Shown: positions 1 to 11,600, counted from the first letter of the stretch. The stretch: DNA of 64,000 bases from Aphrocallistes beatrix (GCA_963281255.1 OY725496.1:1922001-1986000); one strand, 5' to 3'. Numbers and translations are program-made. The notes: generated by a model from the sequence alone, not told the origin.

Positions 1-204
1 TGTATAGAAAAGAATTCTGAACAGTTAAAAAAAAGATTTGTTCAGATCCGATCATTAGTTCGTAAGTTATAGTATATTGTAGGTAAAGTTCGGACATCAA
101 ACCTCTCTATGGCACCGAAAGTGCTCGATGTCAATGCTTAAAAACTATTGAAGATATATAATCTATTATAATCTTAAATGAAAGGATATATATGATAATA
201 TATA

Positions 205-1536
205 CAGGGTGTCAGATAATTATTTTCAAAACATTGTTTTATCATTCATGGTTCAGAACCTAGAGCAACTATGACTAGCTGCATTTTGCTGGTGGAAATG
301 AACCTAAGTAGGCTTTGACTAAATTTAAAATCATTCATTTAAGTGGACAATTTGATTTTTAGGTTGAAAATCGTTACGTCATCATGATGACGCGACTTTT
401 TTTATTGATTTTTATTGATTGATATTTTTACAATTATTTGCTAGATAATTTGTTCTATTATGTCTCAACTATCAAAGCGCATTCACATACGAATCTTATT
501 AGATGGTAAAAAGCACTCGATTGAAGAAATTAGTCGACTTGTAGGTGTGTCTATCAAGACTGTTTACAATGTAAATTCTAGCATTAAATCAGGAGTTGGG
601 ATTAAACACAAGAAAGGCGCAGGTAGACCCTCTAAACTTATTCCTCAAATAAAGAAATTTGTCGCGAAATCCATTAGCTTGGATCCTACTACCTCTATAC
701 GAACATTGACATCAAAATCACCAGTGATTATCTCTCGAGATATAGTACACAGATGTCTTCGTAACCTTGAGTACTCGAAGCCGTATCCAGTAAAAATTCC
801 GATGTTAAGCGAAAAGAATCGCCTTTATAGGGTAGAATGGGCTAAGTGCAATATGTCAAGAAGATGGGAACACTCAATTTTTGCTGATGAAGCTTCTATA
901 TGGCTATCAAGAGGTCGTGTCAGAATGTGGACCAAAAAAGGTAAAATTCGCCTGCAACCCACTTGCAAACATACACAGAAAATACACATCTGGGCTGCAT
1001 TTTCGTCCGTAGGAACATTTCCTTTATGCATATTCACTCAAAATCTTGACTCGTCCCTATTTACAAAGATATTGGAGGTTCATTTATTAGCACAAGCAAA
1101 AGTATTTCACAATAAAGAGTGGGTTTTGGTTATGGACAACGATCCAAAGCACACCTCGAAGGCAACAAAGGCTTGGATGAACGAAAATATGCCTAATAGG
1201 AGGTTAGAGTGGCCAAGCCAAAGTCCAGATGTTAATCCAATAGAAAATCTCTTTGGTTGGATCAAGAACGAACTGTCCAAACGCAGTCCAAAGAACATTT
1301 CGGCCCTTAAAAGTGAGCTTAATGACATTTGGAGCAATATCGATCCTGTATTCCTAGAGCCTTACTGGTCTTCTATGCCTAAAAGATGCCGTCTCTTAAT
1401 AGATGGAGATGGTTATAAAATTGATTATTAATATATTATCATAAATGAACACATAAAATGATTGATATATGCCTGCATCATCTACTTCTTCGCATATAAT
1501 CAAATTAAAATTTGAAAATAATTATCTGACACCCTG
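205..1536 (+). mobile_element. Complete Tc1/mariner-type transposon, 1332 bp
   Basis: Terminal inverted repeats of about 26 bases begin CAGGGTGTCAGATAAT at both ends, and TA flanks both sides (203-204 and 1537-1538), which is the Tc1/mariner target. One uninterrupted transposase gene fills the centre. The TTAA element copy at 9665-11596 lacks this insertion at the matching position (near 11010), so the pre-insertion site is visible. It looks structurally whole and young. Confidence 0.95.
460..1431 (+). CDS. Tc1/mariner-type transposase, DD35E, 323 aa
   Basis: This is a cut-and-paste transposase that binds the element's inverted repeats and moves it into TA sites in the nucleus. An N-terminal helix-turn-helix region lies at about residues 15-40, followed by a GRPS stretch (residues 56-59) like the GRPR AT-hook-like linker of Tc1 proteins, and a second helical domain to about residue 110. 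The catalytic triad is D143 (FADEAS), D226 (MDNDPKHTS) and E262 (SPDVNPIENLF). I count 35 residues between D226 and E262, one more than classic Tc1 (34). The length is close to the usual 340. The first ATG is used and the reading frame is intact to TAA. All key residues are present, so it could be active. The second reading of this sequence differs at residue 162 (Lys here, Gln there). Confidence 0.95.
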   Translation: MSQLSKRIHIRILLDGKKHSIEEISRLVGVSIKTVYNVNSSIKSGVGIKHKKGAGRPSKLIPQIKKFVAKSISLDPTTSIRTLTSKSPVIISRDIVHRCLRNLEYSKPYPVKIPMLSEKNRLYRVEWAKCNMSRRWEHSIFADEASIWLSRGRVRMWTKKGKIRLQPTCKHTQKIHIWAAFSSVGTFPLCIFTQNLDSSLFTKILEVHLLAQAKVFHNKEWVLVMDNDPKHTSKATKAWMNENMPNRRLEWPSQSPDVNPIENLFGWIKNELSKRSPKNISALKSELNDIWSNIDPVFLEPYWSSMPKRCRLLIDGDGYKIDY

Positions 1537-2774
1537 TAGGTTCCTCAAACATCTCTCTGTCAAAAAGTATATATTTCTCGACTTATCATCGATTTTATTG
1601 TAATATAAATTATATGGAGAACTTTGAATATATTAGAAAATGGCGAATTTTGTCATGAAATAAGTTCCCAAAAGTAGCTATTATACTCAAACAACAATGC
1701 AATAGTCACTAGCAATGTATACAGTAATTTTGAAGCACTCAACATGAATATTTTGGAAGTTCAAAGCATTTATCTCCAAAATTTGGTCAAAGCCCCCCAT
1801 TTATGGTCTAAAGACAGATTCCTCCAAATCTCGGGAATATACACCCAAATTCTTAGCTCTCAATTCCTAATATACTTTTCAAGACGGTATATATCTGATT
1901 CTTAAATAATAAGTGTACTACATGGAATGGAATGCTAAGTTTTAAATTTTTATGACGTGATGACGTAGCATTTTTCGAAAATCCTAACTTTAAAACTAAA
2001 AGTCGTAGACTCTCGCTCTAACTTCCTAATATACTTTTTAGAAGCTCTTTATTCATTCTAAACCGATGAATTATACTTTGTAGTGCAAGGAATATGAATT
2101 ATATTCCCTAATTGGTTCAAAATATTCGGGGTTAGAGCCCTCAAGGTAATTTGTGAATTTTCAGTATAATTTTGCTATTTTCACCAAAATCTGTTGGAAT
2201 ACATCTAATTCATTAGTATACATGCGATTAAATGTCCATGGATGCTTTTATTTATCGTTAGTAGCTCATTTTACATTGTTCTTGACCTCAAAACTTCAAA
2301 TCCCTATATCTCGGGACTTTAAAATTCCAAAATTAACAAAAAATTTAACTCAAAATTGCTTTGAGATAGAGGTTTGAAAATTTCAGGAGCTGTTCCATAT
2401 CATTAGGCGATGAGTGTAGGACTACTCGATTTTCGATATCTTATAAATTTGTGATTTTATTGCTGATTTCCAAAGAAAATCGGGCTTTTTTCGCCGTTTT
2501 TTGTGCTAGGGAAAAACGGAAAAAATCGACTTTGAGACGCTGTAACTCACAAACTAGAAATGCGAACCAAATACTGTTTGGCTCAATACTCAATATTTTT
2601 TAATTGCACTACATGCCCACGCTTAACATCGTATATATCTCTATTCTTGATATATGCTGTAAGCCAAACCTATGGATTTTTCACGGGCGGTATCATTAAA
2701 TATTTTAGAAGTAGATGATAAAACCTCCCGAATTGGATTTGCTAATTTCCGGGAGGGTTGGTAACCCTAACAGA

Positions 2775-3440
2775 GAGTTGGCTTCAAAATATGATTTAAA
2801 CGAGTTACGATATGTCGATTGAAGCAGAACAAGGATAACGTCACTGAACAGTATGAATTTGGCCGCGTTAGTATTTCTACCAAGAGAAAAAGAACGATAT
2901 ATTTTTAGTTAGTTGATACAGCGTTGCTGGGATGGTTCCTGGTAAACGCTGCACAACCTGGCTTAGTGGGAACTATTCTGCTTGAAAAAGCTATTCAGTT
3001 CGCCAAAATGCTAGGGTTTAGCGAGGAATTCCAGAATAAAATTGATATAAATTGGAAAATTGACATAAATTGGATAATTCCAAAGCACGGTATTCTATCA
3101 TCACGAAAAGAATTCATGATGAATCAGCCTCAGCGCCTTTAGACCAAGTTTCTATGTGGATGAAAACCATACTCCAGGAATAACACAGACATTTCAGATG
3201 GGAAACATTTTCAATATTGATGAAACGGGTCCCTTTTGGAAATTACTGCAGAACGTACCCTTCAATTTAAAGGAATGGATTGTAAGGGTGGCAAGCACGC
3301 TAAGGACAGGATTACAATATTAGTTGGGGCTAGTGCCCTCGGCGAAAAGCTACCGCTGATGGTTATCGGAAAATCCCAATAACCAAGATGTTTTGCTAAC
3401 TCCCACATTCCGCAAGTTTTTCTCGTGCAAAACCCGACTT
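2775..3440 (+). pseudogene. pogo/Tigger (CENP-B/jerky-like) transposase remnant
   Basis: The reading frames resemble a pogo-group transposase. First comes a decayed N-terminal helix-turn-helix stretch, then a CENP-B-type DNA-binding block (VDTALLGWF ... LLEKAIQFAKMLGF) near 2905-3010, then the start of the DDE_1 nuclease with the first catalytic Asp in FNIDETGPFWKLL near 3210-3235. It continues through KDRITILVGASALGEKLPL and IGKS near 3300-3370. Stops and frame changes break it, and the rest of the nuclease domain, with the other two acidic residues, is not recognisable. It ends close to a hAT-like terminus at 3468. It is clearly inactive. Confidence 0.75.
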
Positions 3441-3467
3441 GCTAATAAGCGAACTCTACTGTACTAC

Positions 3468-3560
3468 CAGGGGCGGATCCACCGGGAGGGGGGAAAGGGA
3501 GGCCATAGCCCTCCTGAGAATTTTTAGCGGATTGACAGTACAGGATACTTCAGTGAACTC
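3468..3560 (+). repeat. Possible hAT-type MITE terminus
   Basis: The sequence CAGGGGCGGATCCACC at 3468 matches the style of termini common on animal hAT-derived MITEs, and a GC-rich stretch follows. I cannot find the matching inverted end, so this is a fragment at best. Confidence 0.3.
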
Positions 3561-4690
3561 AGGCTTGTGAAATCTTATCTGAGACCTAATATGCTTGAAG
3601 AGGATTATACAGTTTGTGGGTCGTGAACCTTCTTTAATTGACCTCATTTTTGTATCAGCGCATTCAACATGTTCTCCTAATAATAAATGCCCAATGTGTT
3701 GGGAAGCTACCAGATTTGAACGACATGCACTAGCCCAATCTCAAATTTTACTCACAAAACTTGGAGTGCTGATGATAATACTTCATAGGTTTTCAAATTT
3801 TTTTTTAATTGTTTGAGTAAAATTTCTCGCATCAATGCACTAAGAGGGATCTGATTGACAACACCCACCAGCGTTTAGATCACAGGAATGCGCTCGTTTA
3901 CTTGTCTTGACATGCTACAACATTTTGAAGAAGGAGATGGCACTAAATTAAGTTTACAACTCCCGTGATGGAAGAAATTTATCTTCTAATTATTAGTGGT
4001 TCAATTTTTCACATTTCCCACCCCAATCAGAATCAAAGGAGGAAGGAATTGTGTTCAAAAACATTATGCAGCTTAAATCAATTGGTGAGATTTCAAACAA
4101 TCAATTTTAAAAAGGTCTTCAATGTTGCGAGATTCTGGAATTCGTTGTCTCTGACAGTGGAATATTATTATGAAAGAAGAAGAAATTATGTACGGATAAT
4201 AAGCAGTTTATTTCAGTTAGTATAAACTGAAGAGTGTAGACCATAGTAAATAAAAGTATCAACTTGATATTAAGGAAACCTTTGTTCTGACTGTGACAAA
4301 TATTGTCCATATTTGATAAAAATGAAGTGAACAGTGTAGAAAGTCCAATCAAATTGAATATGGATACCTTCAGGAAACAAGTTGACCATATTTTGAGATA
4401 CAAATACGAAAGCTGTGTTATTTTTTATTGAAACAGTGAATTTATGATGTTGATTGAAACTAGAACCTGGCAATACTTGAGAGAACTCTTCGCTGTGTTA
4501 TAGGGATCTTAGGCTGTATCATCCTCCTAGCGTGATACATAGAGGACTCAACTTCATAAAATGATATTCTAGATGCATATAAACTATCCCTAGTTGTATG
4601 GTCAAATAATTCCCTTAAACTTCCATGCGTTTTGGGGCCATTTTATTATACTTGGTTTTCAATGCAAGTACCTCTGAATTGTATTCTTTG
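3561..4690. other. No recognised gene or repeat
   Basis: AT-rich sequence with only short open frames (about 60-95 codons) that carry no motif I recognise. It lies between the pogo remnant and the integrase fossil. Confidence 0.5.
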
Positions 4691-4789
4691 ACCACATGAC
4701 TATGGGGGTGAATTAGGAGTTACTAGGTTCGATTCGTTGTTCAATATACTTGTCCTATTCTTTAGGCCTATCTGGCCCATAACCGACGA

Positions 4790-5075
4790 TGCCGGGTAGA
4801 GCCGGGTATGAGCCGGGTAGAGCCGGGTCGGGCCGGGTAAGGGCCGGGTAGGGGCCGGGTAAGAGCCGGGTAGGGGCCGGGTAGGGGCCAGGTAGGGGCC
4901 GGGTAGGGGCCAGGTAGGGGCCGGGTAGAGCAGGGTATGGGCCGGGTAGGGCCGGGTAAGAGCCGGGTAGGGCCGGGTAAGAGCCGGGTAGGGGCCGGGT
5001 ATGGGCTGGGTAGAACAGGGTATGGGCCGGGTAGGGCCGCCCGGCCCATGCCGGTTGGCCGGGTGGGTCCGACGC
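4790..5075 (+). repeat. GC-rich minisatellite, GCCGGGTAGGG-type unit
   Basis: About two dozen imperfect tandem copies of an 11-12 base unit (GCCGGGTAGGG, GCCGGGTAAGA and similar) lie in otherwise AT-rich DNA. The array sits inside the integrase-like fossil on the minus strand. The second reading at 25152-25437 has the units arranged differently, as expected of a length-variable minisatellite. Open frames across it (PGPTRPLPGPYPA-type) are translations of the repeat, not proteins. Confidence 0.9.
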
Positions 5076-5084
5076 CTATGTATA

Positions 5085-5610
5085 CGGTACATGTCATTTT
5101 CATTTCTGTCCAGAATTATACCCATGATGTTTCGAGGATCACCTCTACCGCGATCCACTAAACGGATTGGAATAATTACATTATCTCCAGTGTTTCTAGC
5201 AACCTGCTCAAGACGATGCGTTTCAACATGCGTTCTGCCTGAGCTAACTGTCCTTCAGCTGCTCTCTTGCTGTAGAGTTGAATGTGTCGTGCCGTATTTG
5301 GATAGCTGTTTCCTGAGACGAAGGAGCAGATGAGGATGTTGAAGAAGTAGCTTCTGAGGGATCAGGTGACGTGTCTTCTTGTGTAGGAAGATTTGGAGAA
5401 ACTGGGGTCTGGTTACCTGAAGAGACTTGAGAGGGGTCAGATTGCTGATATGCAGCCATCAGGTCGTCTTCGGACACAAGGCGTTCTAGGATTTCACTAG
5501 GAAGGGATACTGAACGTAGTCCGACTTGTGCATCACATCCAAACAGGGCCTTGAATGGGGATTGTTTAATTCCAGAATGGTAACCACTGTTCTTCTGAAA
5601 CTTTATAGAT
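5085..5610 (-). pseudogene. Integrase-like fossil (SCAND3/KRBA2-type, Gypsy/Ginger-related)
   Basis: On the minus strand, frames read NSGYHSGIKQSPFKALFGC followed by VGLRSVSLPSEILERL. This is the C-terminal part of integrase cores like those of SCAND3/ZBED9 and KRBA2. A serine/threonine/proline-rich linker follows, then VDRGRGDPRNIMGIILDRNE, which is also seen in that protein group. The minisatellite at 4790-5075 interrupts the region after that motif. The piece is broken and only a small part of a full element. No capsid, polymerase or LTR is visible near it, so I cannot tell whether it came from a Ginger-like DNA transposon or a Gypsy-related one. Confidence 0.6.
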
Positions 5611-5931
5611 TTTAAACTACAAATTTGAGAAAGGGGAATGCAAAAAATGGTGTTATAAAAGGGGGGAATTAGAGGAAAAAGTTTGGGAAGCACTGCCATA
5701 GCAGGCCATAGACAAAGCAACGTTCACACATTAATACACAATACGTTTACTTTTTGATTTGTGAAGCAAAAATTCATAATATGATTCAGTCAATCCGTCA
5801 AAAAAACCGACCAATGATTCAGTCAATTTGTAAATTGCCTAATTAAATCAGGCAATTTATAAATTCACTGCAAATTTCAGGCAATTTACAAATTCACTGC
5901 TTTTACACATTGACTCTAACTATACAATCGA

Positions 5932-6204
5932 ACCTGCTATAACGGCCACTCTATATAACGGTAACCTGTCTATAGCGGTCACCAATGAACAGTCCGGTCC
6001 GAAATTCAAAAATATTGAACCTGTGATGGCGGTCACCTGCTCAACGCGCCCAGCGGCCACCCGTTTGTAGTCCCTTACGGACCATAAAACTGTGTATAAC
6101 GGCCATCACCTTTTATGTGTTTATTACAGGAGCTGTTACGAATGATAAACGAGTTTCATGTAATTACTTCAAGTAATGGATTTCTAAAAACTTGATATTT
6201 AAAT
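5932..6204. repeat. Partial MITE of the GAACCTGCTATAACGG family
   Basis: It begins (T)ACAATCGAACCTGCTATAAC and repeats short motifs such as CTATAACGG and AGCGGTCACC. It matches the reverse complement of the longer copy at 52736-53165 and fuses at its far side to a diverged TTAA-element copy. Confidence 0.65.
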
Positions 6205-7297
6205 ATTTGATTGGAATATACCTAAATCACCAGTATGAATACAAATAAATGCCTGTGAATGCTTTTTATTCATTTTAAATAACTCATTTTACTTTGTTCA
6301 TAACATCTAAACTTAAAATCTCTATATCTCCGGTCTTTAAAATTTCAAAAGTGACCATCTTTAAAAAATAAAAAGTCAAAATTGGTTTGAGATAGTGGTT
6401 TAAAATTTCAAGAATTGTTCCATATCATTAAGCGATGAACGTAGGACAACTTGATTTTCGAAATCTTATAACTAGGTGACTTTATTCCTGATTTCCCAAA
6501 AAAGAAACGCTTTTCGCCCTTTTTTATCAGACATCAATAAGATTTACAATTTTTGTCATTTTAACTTTCTTTTGGTCCTATGTGGTGACAAATATGATAG
6601 AGAATCTATGATTCGATTTTGGAAGCAATTATTTACTTGGCATGTCCTAAAAAACTTGTTGAGTGGCAGGGTTAAGGTGACAGAACCCCAAAAAATAAAA
6701 GTCTTAATTCAACCATTGTTATAATATGAGCTTCGAACTAGCAATAAATATGAAGTTATAGTTACTCAGAGTCTGAATACTATACAATATCCGTACCTGG
6801 GCTGTTAGGCATAACTAACTATTGACTAGGATCATGTTGATTTAACTATTCAACTATCATTATTATTGATTGATAGAGCTAGTAGCGAAGGTATTTTGTT
6901 TAATTTTAACTTTTTTATGTTGAAAAATATCAATTGTCAGGCCATTTAATTAGGAATCTTTCAGGCAAAATAATTTTCAGTTTTTAAACTTTCTTTTTAT
7001 TTGAAAATCGGGCTTAATATGATTATTTTTTTAGTTAGGGTAATTTTTTTAATTGAGAAAGTCGATTTTACCTGCTTTATCTACATAAATAGTCATCGGA
7101 TTGACAAAATATTTCATTCTCGGATTATTTAGACATCCTACAATGATATAAAACCATTATTACAATATGTTTAGAATAAACCAATTTTTGAGATACGTGG
7201 CCACGTGGAGATACATGCCCACGCTTAACATCTCTTATAGATCTACTTTCATCGTATGCTGTAAGCCAAATCATATGGTTTTTCGCGGGCGCTATCC
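6205..7297 (-). mobile_element. Diverged, truncated copy of the TTAA-flanked element
   Basis: It is similar throughout to the reverse complement of the inner part of the 9665-11596 copy, including the block missing from copy 1, but clearly more diverged. It ends GGGCGCTATCC with TTAA at 7298-7301, like the other copies. The opposite end is lost at the junction with the MITE fragment. It is therefore an older insertion of the same family. Confidence 0.65.
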
Positions 7298-8025
7298 TTA
7301 AGCCATTTTCAATGGGAAGAATCCAACTTTTCGTCACTATTCTAAACCCTAGTAGAAAGAATATAATGTAAGAACGACAATATTTGTCCTCTTAAAATAA
7401 ACCAATAAATAAATTGGGAGCTGATCCCCTAAGGAATACAATGGACAATTCGAAAATATCCTATTTTCACTATCATTTGAGATACAGATATGGGATGAGA
7501 ACTTTTAAATGCTCTAAGTATTTTCGATCAATCGATAAAATCATAATTCGACCTAATACAGCGTCCGATGTAAAGACCTCTTTGGAATACTAGAGATATT
7601 CGATGTCAAACGGATTGAGACAATCTACATCAATTGAAATACAAACTCGGTCTTGATTAGACGCAATTTCAAACTTGTAATGAGCTTAAAGAACGAGATT
7701 TCTGTAAATATGTTCGTTGTGTGTCACCATTATGATAATTTTTTCAAGAAAATACATCCTAAATTGTTGTTTTTCACCTTAATTAACTGAAAGTTAGTTA
7801 TCCATTGTATTAAAAAAATATTCAACTAAAACGAAGCAGAATTGTTCACTCTGCAAATGGGAAACGGACATTTCGTCCCCTGAACATTCATTACCGGACA
7901 CTGGTGGCCAGTGTTTCCCTTGTTTCCTCTGGTCCTAACAAATCTTGTATCCTCGGTCCCATTGCAACATCCATTGTCAAGTTAAAATTTTAATTTTATT
8001 TTAATATATTGCAATAAAATAGGTT
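7298..8025. other. No recognised gene or repeat
   Basis: AT-rich spacer with no open frame of note and no recognised inverted or tandem repeat. Confidence 0.5.
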
Positions 8026-9095
8026 TGGTCATAGCCTACTCTAATAATGCCTCACAGTAAAATAACCAAGGATGCAGTAATAGCCGGATGGATTAATACT
8101 CGATTAGCATAAAATCGTTAACCATGTAGGATAGGCATTAAGAATGTATTACCAGCATATAGAAACATGGCATCAAAGTACATATATCCGTTGCCAAAAT
8201 TTCGATCAGTCATCATATCATTGCTCAACAGTTCATTTTATGCACGATTTTGGCCAGCTGTTTTAAGCCTACTTCTAAATGTTATTAAGGTAGAATCTTT
8301 GTGTGGAACTAAGATTAGTACGAGTTGATTTGAAAAATTTAGAATTTATCAAATGGAATATTGTTACATTCCTACGTTGCTATGGTAAAGCATTTTGATC
8401 AGTTTGAGCCATATCCTGCAAACTGTAAGAACTAGGTCTTCAAATTTGATCGTATTTGATAGGCAATTGGCTACTTCCTATTTAGGTAATAATACAATTT
8501 AAACTTCTAAATACACAGACTATAGAGTTATGCGACAATTTAGTGTTTTGGTCACATTCTTAAAATCAACCCATAACTCAAAACTCGTTGAATTTAGAAA
8601 TTCAAGTTGTATTATCACCTGATAAGAAGTAGTCCATTGCCTATCAAACACAATCAAATTTGAAGATCTAGTTACTACAGTTTGCACGAAATGGCCCAAA
8701 CTGACCAAAATGCTTTACCATAGCAACGCAGGAATGTAACAACATTCCATTGAAAAATTCTAAATTTTTCAAATCAACTCGTACTAATCTTGGTTCTACA
8801 CAAAAAATCACACCTTAATACCATTTAGAAATAGGGTTAAAACAGCTTCGAAAATCGCTAAAATTGTCCTTAGAATGAACTGTTGCGCAATGATATGATG
8901 ACTAATCGAAATTTTTCCAACGGATGTATGTACTTTGATACCATGTTTATATATGCTGGTAATACATTCTTAATGTTTATTCTGCATGGTTAACGATTTT
9001 AGGCTAATCGTGTATTAATCCATTCGGCTACTACTTCATCCCTAGTCCATAATTTTCAGTCTACTGTGAGGCATTATTAGAGTAGGCTATGGTTT
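8026..9095. repeat. Long foldback (inverted-repeat) element, about 1.07 kb
   Basis: The two halves are imperfect reverse complements around a centre near 8540. The left arm begins with CATAGCCTACTCTAATAATG, and the right arm ends with the same sequence reversed near 9090. Internal matches include the pair around CATTCC(T)ACGTTGCTATGG (near 8370 and 8725). The arms are about 500 bases each. No coding capacity is visible. The second reading is at 28387-29456. A transcript could fold into a long hairpin. Confidence 0.8.
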
Positions 9096-9626
9096 GGTAT
9101 ATATTTTCCCAAATTTATGTACATATTATCAAAGCATTTGGCGAAATTTGAAAAATATGGTAGAGAGTAGTTTCCAATGGTTGACAAGGAGTTTTAGCGT
9201 GTTTAGATTCTGATGGTAATATTTCGAATCTAGTATATGATGAATTTTTTATTTGCCTTTTTCAAAAAAAGATGCGCAAAGAAAACAAATCTCAAAATAT
9301 GCTAGAAACTTGTTTTCAACTGTTGACATGGGTTTTTAAGGGTGAGGATTTCGAAAAGCTTTTTACGAATTTATATGATCAATTCTTTGTTTACAATGTG
9401 GTAGAAAATATCTTCCAACCATTGATCTATTGTTATTAATAGTCTAGATTCCAAATATCGAATTTACGATTATATTGATAATCTTTTTATTTATAATACA
9501 TTAATTAAGTAATCAATATTTGGGAATAGTACTTCGAAATCTTTTGAGATTCCTAAGCGCCGCAAGGCGAAACAGCGAATACAGTGTACGCCAGCAGCCC
9601 TGCACAAGTGTCCGAAACACGCTTGT
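9096..9626 (+). repeat. 140-bp-type tandem core with GC-hairpin 3' end (body type B)
   Basis: Two to three decayed copies of a roughly 140-base unit (ATATGCTAGAAACTTG ... TTTCGAATATCATA-like) are followed by a GC-richer end containing GCCAGCAGCCC and GTGTCCGAAACACGCTTGT. Better-preserved units are at 19840-20256 and 30110-30691. The 3' end resembles that of the CCTTACTATTAAAACTCG family, hence the grouping. No gene is present. Confidence 0.6.
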
Positions 9627-9664
9627 ATATTATAATACACATGCAGAGGGTTCAGATTAGTTAA

Positions 9665-11596
9665 GGATACCGCCCGTGAAAAATCCATAGGTTTGGCTTA
9701 CAGCATATATCAAGAATAGAGATATATAAATGTTAAGCGTGGGCAGGTAGTGCAATTAAAAAATATTGAGACATGCCAAACAGTTTTTGGTTCACATTTC
9801 TAGTTTTTGAATTACAGCGTCTCAAAGTCGGTTTTTTCCGTTTTCCCTAGCACATCTTAATGGTAAGCCCTCCTGCACTCTGTGATTATTTTAAAGCACA
9901 TGTTTGGATCAAATGCTTCGAAAATTTATTCATAGATAGTCTATCATATTTGCCACTTCATAGGACCAAAAGAAAGTTAAAATTTTAAAAATTGTAACTT
10001 TTATCGGTGTCCGAATAAAAAGGGCCAAAAAACGGCGAAAAAAGTCCGATTTTCTTTGCAAATCAGCAATAAAATCACAAATTTATAAAATATCAAAAAT
10101 TGAGTGGTCCTACGCTCATCGCCTAATGATATGGAACAACTCCTGAAATATTCAAACCTCTATCTCAAAGCAATTTTGAGTTAAAATTTTTGAAAGACGG
10201 TCAATTTTGGAATTTTAAAGTCCCGAGATATAGGGATTTGAAGTTTTGATTGTAAGAACGATGTAAAATGAGCTATTAACGAAAAATAAAAGCATCCATG
10301 GACATTTAATCGCGTGTATACTAATTAATTACATAGATGTATTCCAACAGATTTTGGTGAAAATAGCAAAATTATACTGAAAATTCACAAATTACCTTGA
10401 GGCCCCTAACCCCGAATATTTTGAACCAATTAGGGAATGTAAATCATATTCCTAGCAGTACAATGTATAATTCATCGGTTTAGAATGAATAAAGAGCTAC
10501 CAAAAAGTATATTAGGAAGTTAGAGCGAGAGTCTACGACTTTTAGTTTTCAAGTTAGGATTTTCGAAAAATGCTACGTCATCACGTGATAAAAATTTGAA
10601 ACTTAGCATTCCATTCCATGTAGTACATTTATTATTTAAGAATCAGATATATACCGTCTTGAAAAGTATATTAGGAATTGAGAGCTAAGAATTTTGGTGT
10701 ATATTTCCCGAGATATGGAGGAATCTGTTTTTGGACCATAAATGGGGGGGCTTTGACTAAAATTTGGAGATCAATGATTTGAACTTCCAAAATAATCATG
10801 TTGGGTGCTTCAAAGTTTCTGTATACATTGCTAGTGACTATTGCATTGTTTTTTGAGTATAATAGCTACTTTTGGGAACTTATTTCATGACAAGATTCAC
10901 CATTTTCTAATATATTCAAAGTTCTCCATAGAATTTGTATTACAACAAAAACGATGATTAGTCTAGAAATATTTACTTTTTGACAAAGAGATGTTTGAGG
11001 AACCTATATATTATCATATATATCCTTTCATTTAAGATTATTATAGATTATATATCTTCAATAGTTTTTAAGCATTGACATCGAGCACTTTGGGGGCCAT
11101 AGAGTGGTTTGATGTCCGAACTTTACCTACAATATACTATAACTTACGAACTAATGGTCCGATCTGAACAAACTTTTTTTTAAAATGTTCAGAATTTTTT
11201 TCTATACACAATAGCTAATATCACAACGGCCATTTCCCGAGCATTTTAGAAATGAAGTCCCTCATAAAGATATTTTTGATTGGATTTCAGGTGCCTCTTT
11301 TTCTAAATTCATCTGTTTTATAATATTTAAAGGGGCCAAAACCATTTTGAGGTTCGTATAATTGAAAAAATATCAGATAAGTTAGAAAATAATTGATGAA
11401 TGCCCCGCAAAATCACGAATAACTTTCCGATTTTTAGTACGCCTGAGCTTTAGGTGCCCAGTTCTAGAATATCAAAATAAATACCGTCCAACAAGTACGA
11501 TTAGATGGTAGACTACTCAATAATCCGATGGAATTGACAATAAAAAATTCCACAATTTTTTTTAATGTTTTGCGATGTTTTTCGAGGGCGGTATCC
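9665..11596 (+). mobile_element. Complete TTAA-flanked non-autonomous element, 1932 bp
   Basis: It is bounded by GGATACCGCCC and its inverse GGGCGGTATCC, with TTAA on both sides (9661-9664 and 11597-11600). The inverted repeats are short (11 exact bases, then an interrupted GAAAAA match). There is no open frame of useful length. Other copies: 1-2695, 6205-7297, 18575-19125 and the second reading at 20457-23057. TTAA duplication is typical of piggyBac, but the terminal GGATACC is unusual for it, so the superfamily is not settled. Confidence 0.8.
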
Positions 11597-11600
11597 TTAA

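Larger units (their letters stand above)
1..2695 (-). mobile_element. TTAA-flanked non-autonomous element, copy 1 (cut by window start, carries a Tc1 insertion)
   Basis: This stretch is the reverse complement of most of the complete copy at 9665-11596, apart from the Tc1-type insertion at 205-1536. Its inner end reads GGGCGGTATC(A), followed by TTAA at 2696-2699. The other end lies before base 1. A block of roughly 190 bases present in the 9665 copy is missing near 2500. No transposase is encoded, so it must be moved by another element. The TTAA target suggests the piggyBac superfamily, but the termini are not the usual CCC/CCT type, so the assignment is inference. Confidence 0.7.

Noticed and set aside
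3965-4473. Overlapping short frames on both strands near 4.0-4.5 kb
   Set aside because: Low-complexity, AT-rich translations without family motifs or splice context.
4700-5160. Proline-rich proteins across 4700-5160 and 25117-25520
   Set aside because: They are translations of the GC-rich minisatellite in several frames on both strands.
8520-8708. Small minus-strand frame inside the foldback
   Set aside because: It lies at the palindrome centre, has no motif and no support as a gene.
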